Positions 14,391 through 26,400 of a stretch of 64,000 nt of DNA are shown piece by piece. The position numbers and the translations under genes were made by a program. The DNA lies in contig JAWUZG010000084.1 of the NCBI GenBank assembly GCA_036785705.1, positions 3,655,001-3,719,000 on the forward strand. The letters run 5' to 3'. The notes under the pieces were generated by a model that was not told where the DNA came from, did not search any database, and saw only the letters and a program-made list of their open reading frames with translations. Every line of letters starts with the position of its first letter. Positions within the stretch are counted from its first letter, which is position 1. This stretch comes from Acanthornis magna (Eukaryota > Chordata > Aves > Passeriformes > Acanthizidae).

Positions 14391-17300
14391 TGGCTCATTT
14401 CACTAATCAAAAAGTAGCTCATCAAAACTGTACCACAAAAAGCCAGAAGCCAATTCTCATCACACTGCTAGAAGGTTTTGATGTGATTTTTTTAAGCTGT
14501 GTGTATTTGGGAGCACATAGTTTCAAATGAACCAAATTATGCTGATAGTTTTCCAGAGACCATTTCGTGGAATGCGCACATCAGGACACGTACATACAAG
14601 TCTCACAACCTAAAAGTCTCTCCCATGGCAAAAAAATTTGGTCTTATTAAACTTGCTGCACCTAAAAACATTTTGCACAACTGGCAATGCATTTTGTCAG
14701 GATTTTGATCCCGTTAGATGAGCAGCATTCTCAGTGCCTGAAGTGGGAGCAGACAGCACTGGGCCCATTATTGAAATCAGAGTGGGTGTTGTGTCCCCTT
14801 CAGCATTGGTGACATTTGTATTCCCTTTCAAATACCAAATACAAATGCAACTATATGTCAAACTAAGCCCTGCAAGGTTTTCACTAACCCTCTGTAAGCA
14901 TTTTTAGGTTAATAACTTTCCCATAAAGATTAGCATCATGACAGTACCAAACTTTGTTAATTGCATGTAGAATTATTTTGTTATTTACATACTACTATGA
15001 GTGCCTACAATTATTTCTGACCAATACCAATTATCTCACAGCCTAGTGGCTAATAACCAAATATTTAAATTAAGTGTGGGCTTTCTCAAAATATTTTTGA
15101 AAAATCATGCCTCATTCTGAAACTTAACAGCTGACATAGATCTATCAACCTGTCCCTAAAATCCTACTTATTTTGCTACTACTAAAACCCTATTTTTTTT
15201 CATGTTTCTTGCTTTTCCCCCTACACTGCCATAGGATACTTGTACCAGCATTTTTTTTTTCAATTGGAAAACTCCCTAACAGTCCTCTGAAGGATAAGAA
15301 GCAATAACTTCAGCAGCAGTTAACTAGTTAAATTCAACTCCTTAATTGAAAAGAATCTCATGATGAACACTTAAAAGACTCCACCATGTCTTGTGGGGAG
15401 GAAGGGATAGCCCTAACTAAAAATTATATATCTGAGCCATATCTAAAAGACACTTAAAATACTCCTATAGCATCATTAAAATAGTAATGTTGATTCCAAG
15501 TAAAGATTTATTTGATGATATGTTTGTCAAACAATATAATATAATTTATTATGTCTTTCATTAGACCAAACAATATAATTGGAAAACCAGGCATGAAATT
15601 GGAAAACCTACAGGAAGGTATAAGGAACACCAGGGAGTACTCAAAAAAGAAACTGTCTTTTTCAAATATGGCCTGGTCTAGAAAAAACCCTTCCCTCCTG
15701 CATGTACTGTGTGGAATGGAATAGCAGGTTTATCCAAGATACTGATATGGTTCACTTGCTTGTTGACATGTTTATTGCTGAATATGATGGTCAAAGCCCT
15801 TTGATATTATCTGTACAAAACCAATAATTAAAATCTGTTACATTCAATTACCTCTAGTAAAAAAAAAAAAAAACCAAACATTACTCCTAAATCAAGCTAC
15901 CCGGACAGAAATTTAGTTAACAAAAATAAGAACTTCAAATACTTTTGTGTAAAGGACAAATCTATGCCACAGGACTCGGGATATCAAATAAACCATTGCA
16001 AAGAACAGATCAGATACACATGGTTCCAAATATCCTTGATGAGGGGAGTCATTCTCAATTATCCATTTGTGTCATTTCATTGTCATATCGACTGATAAAT
16101 ACTGCATGAGCAACTAAACAATAAGGAATTTATTATTTGAATAATGATAGGATATATTTGTATATTGGGTTGAGGTAGAAGGTGTTACTTCTCATGTTTC
16201 TGTACCCGATAGTCAAAAGAAAATCCTCAGTAGGATCTGAATGGGACACAGCTTACAAGGAATCAGATGCATTCCTGATCCAAAGCCCTCCTAATCAAAA
16301 AATCAGTAAAGCATATTATTCTTTACTATACTAAAATGAATACCTGAATAGTAAAAATGAATACACAATTACTTACTTGCAGCAAAATAATAAGTATATT
16401 CAAAATCATATAACTGGTGCATAGCCATCTTAAATTGGTATCATCTTCTTTTTATGAGGGAATAAACAGTTCTGGTTCAGTTCAACAGCATCATATTCAA
16501 TTTCTCCAACAATATTTTACCAAACATCATAGCAACAAGTGAAGTTTTAAAACACTAGTAAATAAGTGAACTGCCTAGTATGACAAATAAGTTAGAGATA
16601 CTTTTAGAAATATGAATTATATATTCACCCACTGTTAAAATCAAGTGATATAAATTAATTTCCTATTTTTCAAATCTCAGAATATTTTTAATTATGTATC
16701 TGCTATACTATATACTGCTATTTACCTGAAAAGGTTGATGAAAATAACATCTTAACTGATGATTCCATCCTTCTGAGCTTCTTCAGCACACAGCTTGCTA
16801 ATCAAAGCTATTTTACCTGAAAAATTAATTCACAAGTAGGAAAGTTACATGCAAAAGGTACTAATTGCTCTGCCATGCTAAAAACTGTATATACATGGGA
16901 AATATTCTATTTACCCTATTTTCATACATCCATTTACAGGTATAGATAGCCTGAGTGAGGGTTTGACTGACAGGCCTCAAGATCATAGAGATGGGAACAC
17001 AGGCTGAGCTCAGAGGGATGTGCGGGAGAAAGTTACAGTCTTTTCCAAAGCAAAAAATTATCCTGTCCTGTTTGCCCAATGTATAAAAACTTAATATTTT
17101 CTTGTTAGATCTCAATAATGGATTAGCTATAGTGTTTATGTTTTGTGTCACATGGTTTTGAAAAACCTCCCCCACATCTGCATGAGCACCCATGCACACA
17201 CACACAGAACACACTCACAAATTTTCTGCTGAAAGCTGCACAATCAGAAACATTTGGGTAACCATTGGTGAGTGTTAAAGCTCTGAGGGTCTCTCCCACC

Positions 17301-18641
17301 ATAGTTTTACTGCATTGTTCCTCCATCTTCAGAGCAGGACTGAGCTCCAGCACAGAATTTGGATTGGGCTGATCCATCAGTCTCAGTCCACACCTGGAGC
17401 CTGCTCTGATATGGGCAGGGCCAGGGGATGGGATCCACATCCACTCCCCAGAAGGCATACAGAAACAATTCTAAAAATCTTTTTCCCTCTCTATTAACAG
17501 TGTTGGCACTCTCTACACAATGGTGGCATAATACAATGGAGATTACCTACTGCTTGTACAGCAGAGTTTCCTCATACAAAGTTGTTGTTATGACACATAA
17601 GAAGTTCCCACATAGAAGTGCACATATTTTACTCACACTTAAATGCACCACAGAGTCCTTGTGCATTCATGTCCTTGCACTGGAGCTGGCAGCAGCTATG
17701 TCACTGCTGACACCATGCTCTCTGAGACAGCCAGGTAGGACCTCAGGGTGAGGGCTGAGTAGAGGGGCATGGGAAAAAGCTGTAAGGTCTTTTACTAAGT
17801 AATGGTAGTTTCTCCTCTTTTCCAACATGTAGCAACTAAGTATTCCTGTCACCTTAGTATTATTTAGATAATAAACAATCTACACTGTTTTCTTCTAAAA
17901 TGTTGTTATCTTTGTTCTCCACTGTAGTATAAGTACATACACAATCAGAATACAGAATTTTCTGTTGAAAAAAAGCATTAGAGCCCAGCTTTTAAGTTAC
18001 ATATTCATCAAGTACCTCTTAACTGCAGTCTGTTGATGCCATAAAGTAAATATTTAACTACAGCCATCTTTCCTCCAAACAGCTCTCCTTGTTTCATATA
18101 TCAGAAGTTTCTGGTTTTCTCCAGGGAATTTCTGATCACTTCCACTAGCGTTATCCAATACCCCCACATTCTGCTCTTTCCTGCTTCTGTATATACAAGT
18201 CAGTCCAGCACTTAAATAAAGAATACAATCCAGAGTCACTACTGGAGACATGCAAGCACACACACAAATCACTGTCAGTCCCTGGATTTCCTGGTAGCAA
18301 AATCATTCCGCTCATGTGTCTCGAGAGTTTCTTTGGTGCGCAGCTTTTAACCCAACCCAGCCTATCCCAAAATTTTTCACATATTTAATGTTCCCAGAAC
18401 GCAGTATTAAACAAATCCTTACAGCAAATATGAAGTACTTAACTGCTTCTATCTTGTCCTTTGGAGAAGCTGAAAGAGCCACAGATCCATGGCCTCTGTG
18501 CCAGGCTGTTCCTCTGCTGTGGGAAGAAGAGTTATGGGAGCTCCTGGAATAGGTGTGTGCTGGTGCAAACCAGCCTCACGCATTTCGGGGAACCACTTCT
18601 GCCACTTTCGAGCTTGCAAGGTTAAGGTTTATCTTCACTGA
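14391..18641. other. Non-coding DNA upstream of the PRRG4 island
   Basis: AT-rich sequence with no supportable exon. A 14-base A-run lies near 15859-15872. Short direct repeats occur at 15528-15608. Open frames near 16861-17458 on the minus strand lack recognisable motifs and consistent splice sites. Confidence 0.6.
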
Positions 18642-18716
18642 CCAAAAATAAACTAACAAAAAAACCTCCAAACAATAAAACCACAAACCAACCAGAAACT
18701 CAAAACCAACCAAAAA
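18642..18716. repeat. A/C-rich low-complexity tract
   Basis: About 75 bases almost devoid of G and T on the plus strand, built from irregular AAACC and CCAAC units. It lies just upstream of the PRRG4 CpG island. Its mirror in composition, a G/T-rich tract, lies in PRRG4 intron 1 at about 20490-20550. Confidence 0.7.
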
Positions 18717-18829
18717 AAGTTTTCACGTGTGTAAAACTACTTCTGGTCCCTTCCCCGCCGTGATTAGCTGCCTGGCTCGGAAAGGTTGGTGGGGACAAGG
18801 CTCTCTAATAGCTGGATGAGTGCTATCTC

Positions 18830-20070
18830 TGTTAGATAAGTGGTTGGTAACCGCGGAGCAGCAGCTCGCTGCCTCGCCCGGCTGAGGAGGCACACCTTGT
18901 CCCGGCTCCTGCTCAGCAGGCAGCCTGCCATCAGCACAACCTGCGCTTTCCTTCGGGGGAGCAAAACCCAAACAGGGTTCTCAGCGCCGCGATTAACCCA
19001 GGGCACAGAAAGTCAGGTGTAACAGCACACGGGGTTCGCAGAAGGAAAAAGGACCTGCTGCCTACGCCGCAGATGGGCCCTGGCGAGGGCTGAGAAGACA
19101 GGCAGGTGCCTGGAAACAAAACCCAGGGCAGGGCCCGAGGGAGAGCCGCCCCGGCCGCCTCTCCGGCGGCTCGAGCGCTGCCCACGATCCCCTCTGCCCC
19201 GGCTCCAGGGGCGTTTCTGCTCCGCCCCAGGGCGGCCCCAGCCGGGGCTCGGGCAGTGCGGGCGGGGGCGGCTCAGGTGCAGCCCCGTGACTGCGCCGCG
19301 CCCTTCCAGGAAGCGCTGACGCTGCCGCGCAGCCCCGGCAGAGGCGATCCCACCACCTGTTCCGCTCGGATCCCACCGCACAGCCCCGGCAGAGGCGATC
19401 CCACCACCTGTTCCGCTCGGATCCCACCGCACAGCCCCGGCAGAGGCGATCCCACCACCTGTTCCGCTCGGATCCCACCGCACAGCCCTGGCAGAGGCTG
19501 TCCCACCACCTGCGCCGCTCGGATCCCACCGCACAGCCCCGGCAGAGGCTGTCCCGTGAGCCATTCCGCCCGGGTGCCGCCGGGACAGGTAGGGCAGCGC
19601 GGAGGGAAGGGGGTTGAGGCGCCCATTCTCCCTGCCGCGCCGGCCGCGGGCGCTCCCTGGGGCGGCCTCTGCTTCCCCGGAGCTGCCCGGGTCAGGGGCT
19701 TCGGCAGTGGGGGAGGCAGAATGCTCTGCCCGGGCGATAGGCGGGCCAGCCCTGCGGGAGCGCCCGGCGGTGTCCCCTGTGCCTTCGGGTGGCCGCCGCA
19801 CGTCCCCGCTTCGGGTGGCGATCGTGTTTTTACCCGCGCCGCGTAACTCTGTAAAGAGTTACGGGTTTATTTCATACCCTTGATAAAACGGGCTTTGTAG
19901 CTCTTCCCGTCGAGGAGCTTTTGTTACCTGCTCCGCCAGCAAAGGCGTAGCTCTGCAGTTTCAGAGCCTACCTGGGGCACCCTTCGGGGGCTCTTTCCGC
20001 GGCAATTCGCCAGCGAACGGCGCTGCCGCTGTGTTTAGCCGGGAGAGGGGAGCAGGAGGTGGCGAGAGTG
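18830..20070. promoter_or_regulatory. PRRG4: PRRG4 CpG island and promoter region
   Basis: About 1.2 kb is strongly GC- and CpG-rich, in contrast to AT-rich flanks, and ends some 240 bases before the exon holding the PRRG4 start codon. The transcription start and non-coding exon 1 are probably inside. A donor-like 'acag|gtaggg' near 19587 is one candidate end of exon 1, but this cannot be settled by eye. The long overlapping open frames on both strands (for example 262 codons at 19013-19801 minus and 246 at 19106-19846 plus) come from low stop-codon density and the 51-bp repeat, and are not genes. Confidence 0.75.
19330..19560. repeat. 51-bp GC-rich minisatellite, about 4.5 copies
   Basis: Copies begin at 19330, 19381, 19432 and 19483, with a decayed partial copy from 19534. 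Units start with 'cagccccggcagaggc' and end with 'ggatcccaccgca'. The first three copies look identical. The fourth differs at a few positions (cct for ccc, ctgt for cgat, gcgcc for ttcc). As 51 is a multiple of three, each frame repeats a 17-residue peptide, which keeps frames open without coding meaning. Identical inner copies suggest recent expansion or homogenisation. Confidence 0.93.
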
Positions 20071-20297
20071 GCCCCGGTGACATGTGCGGATACTTGTTAC
20101 ACAATGAGAACTCTGCAAGAGACAGGCAGGACCAGTTCGGATCGGTGTCTCTCTTCAAGGGACCCATTAGCCTCGAGTGCGTGTAGGTGCTTGCGCTGGA
20201 TGACTTCATTGACAGGATTCATTCAGGGTTCATCGCTGACACTTCAGAAGATTGCGCTGTCATTCTTTTTTAACTCACGTTAGTTTCTGTCTGACAG

Positions 20298-20412
20298 ATC
20301 CCGGCCATGTTTGCGTTTCTGGTAGTGCTGTGTCAACTGCATGTCATGATCTTGGCGTTTCCTCACTGCCCTGGGAGATTAAATAAGTTGAAGCAACCTG
20401 AATGGAAAGATG
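20298..20412 (+). CDS. PRRG4: PRRG4 exon with start codon and signal peptide
   Basis: An acceptor 'tttctgtctgacag' ends at 20297, leaving nine untranslated bases before ATG at 20307 (G at -3). The coding part is 35 codons plus one base: a hydrophobic leader beginning MFAFLVVLCQL, then FPHC after the likely cleavage site, ending ...PEWKD. The donor GT is at 20413. Because an acceptor lies directly upstream, the transcript's 5' end must be a separate non-coding exon, probably in the CpG island. Intron 20413-23471 follows. Confidence 0.92.
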
Positions 20413-23400
20413 GTAACTTAGTTTTAACATGACTTTATGCTTTCCAAAATTGTTTCTAACTTTGCTTTGTTGGTTTAACGGGTATTTTCTCTTTGGTTAG
20501 GTTGTTTTGGGGTTTGGTTTTGGTTCGGTTTTGTTTTGGTTTTTTTTTACTTTATTAAAAAATTAAGCTGTTTTGTGCTTACTTTTACAATACTTTAATA
20601 TCTTTTGCTGAAATGATTGATAAATTACTTAGGTGTCAATATCAAGTATTTATCAGATCTAATAATCTAATAATGTGCAGATTGGCACAACTGAACTTTG
20701 TCCAGGCCACTGGGATTGTTGTTGTTGATACCACCAGAATCCTTTATATAACATCAAAATTCAAAAAGTTTGAAATCTGTATTAAGACAGTATTGCTTTG
20801 GTGCTATTTGAGCACATGACAGTTTTATTTTTATATCTGAAGTCGCTTTGTATTTGAAAGGATTTATTTGATTTTTCTTTGAAATTGGTATTTTCTCTCA
20901 ATACAAAACCCCCTTACCACACCTGGAAAGGTAAGCATAGTGCTTCTTTTGTAATTCTTCGCTTTGGATGGAGAGAAGGGGAGAGGAAATGATGTAAAAA
21001 CAAATAAGTTCCCCAGAAGGACTCAAGCACTACAAAGCAAATCATGTGGTGCTTAACATTTTAAGCATCAGGCTTTAAAAAGGATTTGCAACTTAGCTGT
21101 CCAGTCCTCTCAGTGGACAAGGAGTGCTGAAACCTTAAGATAGACTTTAAGAAGTCATCACATTGAGCAGGAGGCTCCTTAAGGACAGTATGCAGAGCAG
21201 AAACCATGGCTAGCAGAAAAATGCTTGAGACAGATGATTTGTTAAAATCTGTATTGCTCTGGGCATAAAACAACAGGCTGCCTCTTTCCTGTGAATTCCT
21301 ATGAGAACTCTCTCCTGACAATAGGCCCAGACCACTCCTCCTTTAAAGACAGAATTGGAAAGACAAGGGTCAAACTCTTCATCCAATAATTTTGCAAGCA
21401 GAAGATTTGCCAAAGGTATGGGGTACCTACGTTGCGAGGCTCCCCCTTCAGCATTTTCTGAACATCTTTTACCAGCAGAGTTACTTTACCGAGGATATTA
21501 TGTGGTTGCATTTTTAATTAAATGCTGGGCATCCTAAAACTGCATGGATCATTTTATCAAACCAAGGACTGCAGAACTGCATCCAGGTCCCTCACATTTA
21601 GGAGACAATTCAAATCCATCTGTTTCATTCTGTAAATACTGTCTTAATCACTGGGTTGCAAGTAAGTTTGAGATGGAGATAGGGAGACGAAGAAAGTGCC
21701 GATAAATGGATAAAAAAATCTTGAAAAGAAAAAAGGATCCATGTATCCCTGGGAATCGAGGGTTCTAGGCTCCAGGCAACTTGGTTATGGATTCCATTTT
21801 AAATAAACTGCAACAGTTCTCTAAGTTAATTCAGAAGGACAGCTAATGAATGAGCAAAAATGAAGATCTCTGCTTCAGAAAACTGAAGTTACTTTTGTAA
21901 TTTGCACTAAACCAAGAAGATTGATAGTAATTTTTTTCCATGTTATTCTTCTCCCTTTCTGCTTCTGCATTTGAGGGAGCATTGATTTTGGTTTTGGGTT
22001 TTAGTTTTGGGGTTTTTTGTTAAGTCCTTTTCTCTGGTTACTTGTAGGTACAGTACAAATATTTTAAACTTAGGTTCTCTTGCAATTACTTTAGAAATAC
22101 AAAGACAAATGGCCTGTGCATATGTGCAGCTCCTTCAGTATACACTATAACAGTATGTAAATTATATAAATATATGCTGTAATATTCCTTAAATATACTA
22201 AAATATTAAAGACATAACCAGTGTGTAAGTTATGCTACAGTTTTCTCTGTTTTCAAAGAGCAAACTGTTATGAGATGCACTGCGAGATCTAACAGTAACT
22301 ATTAGGGTGAAAATTCCTGAGCGATGTGATAATCTTGCCAAACAGGCTGACAAGAACACAAAGCTAATTTGTAGCTGAATAACTTTATCCTGAATCTCAT
22401 CTCCTTTTTTAGCCATCCGGCTTGGTATGTAACAATGCTGTTTCTGCATTACACTTGAAAAAATAATCCTCTTGTCATTTTGCTCAACCAAATAGCCTGA
22501 ATTTCTTGGATACAGATTAGGCTTTCACTGAAAACCAAGCCAGAAATCTAGTTTTGTCCTGTTACAATTTTTTAATAATTTTTTTTTTAATATGAAACTG
22601 TAGCAAGAGCAGGCTAAAACTTGACTGTGGAAAATGTCTAGTGAGGAAATACATTCCTGTATTCCAAAGCCTTCTATAATTTCACTCACTGTTCTCGAAT
22701 CTCACCTCACAACTTAGTCCATGAGGCCTCATGGAACACAAAACAAGAGAATAATGTCTTCAGAAATGCCTGTTGTCAGTAAAATTCATATTGTGGACTA
22801 ATTTAAAATAAATAAACTTGGTGATGGCACCTTTACATGAAACTTGATACTGTGATTGTGAAAAGATAACAATTGTAAAATGAATAGGAGTCTGCTGCTG
22901 TGATTTAAAAATCAAATTCTGTAGATAAAATGTGGTACTCACAGATACCAGAATATTGATAAATGTATATTGAGGATTCTTTAGAAGGACAAGTTTTGGT
23001 TTTTCCTTCCCCCATTCTGGCCCTCTCCCTTGCCTCCTTCCCCAGTAGCTCAGGGTCTTTCTCAGTTTGGACCTGACTAAAATTCTGCTTTATGTGACGA
23101 TTACTTTGTTCATAAGAACTCCAGTAAAAACTGATGCTCACGTCCCACAAGGGGTAACACCAGAATTTGACCAACAGCTCTCATGACAATCAAATTCTCT
23201 TGGCCAGGATAAGGAATAGCTGAGATGGTTTATGAGCAAGGAAAATATGTTTATTTTATGTTACACAGTTAGAAAAGATAGTAGTGAAGAAAACATTCTA
23301 GGAGGAGACCTTGATATTTCTTTTTCTTTTAAGTAGCTGAGAGATGCTAGGGAAAGAAATTATCCCAATGTGCTCTTTTCAGATGTTAACCATTCTTTAA

Positions 23401-26400
23401 AAATACCAAATTTAGCCTTCCTAAGTTGTTTTAAATCAACTTTTTTTTTTTTTTTTTTTTTTTTTAATTAGTATTCACATCTGCAAAGGAGGCCAATTTA
23501 TTCATTGGACGACATCTTCTGAACAACAGATTTGATTTTGAAGCATTCACAGATGATAACCTGGAAAGGGAATGCTATGAAGAACTGTGCAATTATGAAG
23601 AAGCAAGAGAAGTTTTTGAAGACCCTGATAAAACGGTAGAAGTTCAAACTGCATTTAATATACTGAGGGAGGTTATTGACTAAATCATTATTGTACACAA
23701 ATACCATAACTCGTCTAACACAGCACTTAAAGAAGACTATTTATCTTACTCTAAAAGTAGATAGCCCCGTTACATGGGGTTCTTACTTTATGTACACAGT
23801 GAATGCACTTGAATATGTATTATTGTCCTAATGACTTTAGATATGGGGTTTAATTCTGCAAACAAATAGAAATGAATCTTCAGAAGTCTCACCTGTGGAT
23901 ATTCCTGTTTTCAGACTTCTGGATTTTTTAGTAGCTTCTCAGCATCCAATTTAAATGTCTTGCACCTGCTCTCTGTATTAATTGGCTGATTGCATCCTTG
24001 TGTCATGCCAAAGACGTGCTTTGTAAGAGGCCAGTATAGAAAAAATCTGCAGTTCAGCTATTGCTGAGTATTCCTATAGCACCATATTCTAACTCACTAC
24101 CTAGATGTCGCTGTGAAGAAACCTGCTATATAAAAAAAAGAAACAATATGAAACCTTTCAGCCCAATAAAGGAAAGAGGATTGTCTGAAGACTGGTTGTT
24201 GCACATGCAGCAAGAATCTCTTTGTGATTCTAGGTGTGCTCTGCACTAAGCTGCTGAAAGAGCAGGAAATACACTCCTGCTCTGAAGGTGGGAATGTTAG
24301 TTTATCATTGCTAACATTTTCCTAAGAAAAAGGTGAAATTGTTAAATTGGAATCTTGATGGAGTCTTTTGCTAGGTAACAAAAGTGCAAACTATACCTAA
24401 ACACCTTTAATGCCTAATGGTCATACAACATAAAATTTTTTCGCTTAAATGAATCCCATTATTTTTCCTAGCTGATATGAATTCAAATAATGTTTATATT
24501 GGATTCTTAAGAACTTAACTTTGCCTCATAAATACTCTTTTGTAGTGATTTACAAAGGTTAATTGTAAGCATTTTACTGGTGTCAGAATATATCCTAACT
24601 TCTACTGCAATCAGGCAGAAATATGAGGTAGCAATGGATGGTTAAATACACTTTTCCCTTTTACCAACTAGCATTTTTTATATGAGAAATTTTAATGCAA
24701 ACTTTCATAAGAAAAAATATAATGGGATGAGCAAATACAAATCCTTCAGCAGGCATTATTTCTGTTTATGGTATTGTTAAATTTTGCCCAAGGTACCAAA
24801 TTAAAAACAAGCCCATAGGCCTGTCAATTATGTATCTCATATAAATCTGATTCTTTTTGGATTTTATAGATGGATTTTTGGAAAGTTTATTCAACTAAAG
24901 GCCCTAAAATAAAAATAGGTAAGTAATCTTACTTTTTTTCTTATGTTGCAATATTTTCTGGTTGTTATAACAGTACATTCTTAATAGATCATGCATTCAG
25001 TTAAGGAAATCAGAAATTATCTTTTTACTGAAGATCACTGTGAACTGTACAAGTACATTTCATTATCCAATGCAATAGAACTGAAATATCCTAAATTGGA
25101 ATCCATTATAGGTCTGAAGGTAAATACTCTAATTTTCTTGATCATTTCTTTACTACACAATTGGTGAACTTTGCAGTAATTCTGTGGCTACTTTCTGTGG
25201 TTTTGTTTTGTTTGTTCTCCCCCACATTTCTTTAATAGCATTATAACAGTCTGATCCCAGATGTTTAATAAAAAAAGCTCAGTATGACTTGAGGAAAGAT
25301 CTACAGCCTGAGCAAGGTGACAAGTAAATGAAGGAATATCAGTTTTATGTACAGAAAAGGGGATATCTACTCACTTTTGCTTTAAGCTGTGAACTATACT
25401 CTTGGGTTGTGCTGCACAGATTTAACAGCTTCTCACAGCAAGTAAGACATTCGTGGAAGGAACAGCCTCATAGCACAGCAAAAGTAGTATTTTACAGTGT
25501 GAACTGTAGATGGAAAGAACACATAGTGAAAATCACCAATGTTTTCTCTTCAGGTGATGAGGCACTACAAAAGGTTAACGTCACAGGACTGCTCATCAGT
25601 CTGGTTGCTGCTGGAGTAATGTTGGTTATAATTGCACTGGTTATCTTCTACTGCTGTAAAAGCAGATGCAAATCAAGGCAACCACCGGGGTAAGGAATTT
25701 CACTGCTTAAAAAATCCCAAACACACACCAAAACAAACTCTTGCTTATGAGTGACATTTGAAAATCACTGTGGGTTGATCTAACTGTATTCTCAGAGAAT
25801 CCAGTGGAAGTTCTTGTACTTACTTCGCTACAATCAAAGTTAGGTGAGCACTAGAAGGAGCTATGCTGCAGTTAATAACACAAAAACATAAAACAACACT
25901 TGCACACCCAAACATTTGGGTTTGCTTTTTTTTAATTGTGTGTGTGTGTGTGTTCTTGTTTCCAAAATATTCTCACTAAAACGATGGAATAATTTTAGTA
26001 GGCTGAGGCCTGCAATGGGAAGTCTAATGTGTTCTGTTGGCTCTTTAAAGTAGGCTGTGTGCTCTTCCTGGCACGTGGTGTACCTCAGATGTGAAGTAGT
26101 TGTAGGAGTCAATGACGAAGTAGTTTGGAGGAAATGCTTTTTTACCAGTACTCTACTCCTGCTTGTTCCTTTGTCCTAAACTTGAAAGGAATACAAGAGG
26201 ATTCTGTGCTTTCTCTTCCCTATAAATTTTGCATTACTGAGCTATTCTTACCCTGTGGTTTGGAGAGAGTATTTGGCTTCCGGTCTTTGTGACCACTGAA
26301 GGCATGTTTTTTTTCTCTTGTGGAAGTTTTTTTGGGGTTGTTTTGATTTTTGTTTATTTTATGATTAAGACTTTATTCTTGCTTCCCTTTAAAGCAGAAG

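Noticed and set aside
19013..19846. Long open frames on both strands in the PRRG4 CpG island (262 and 246 codons)
   Set aside because: They arise from GC-rich composition and a 51-bp repeat that keeps frames open. The translations are low-complexity and overlap each other on both strands.
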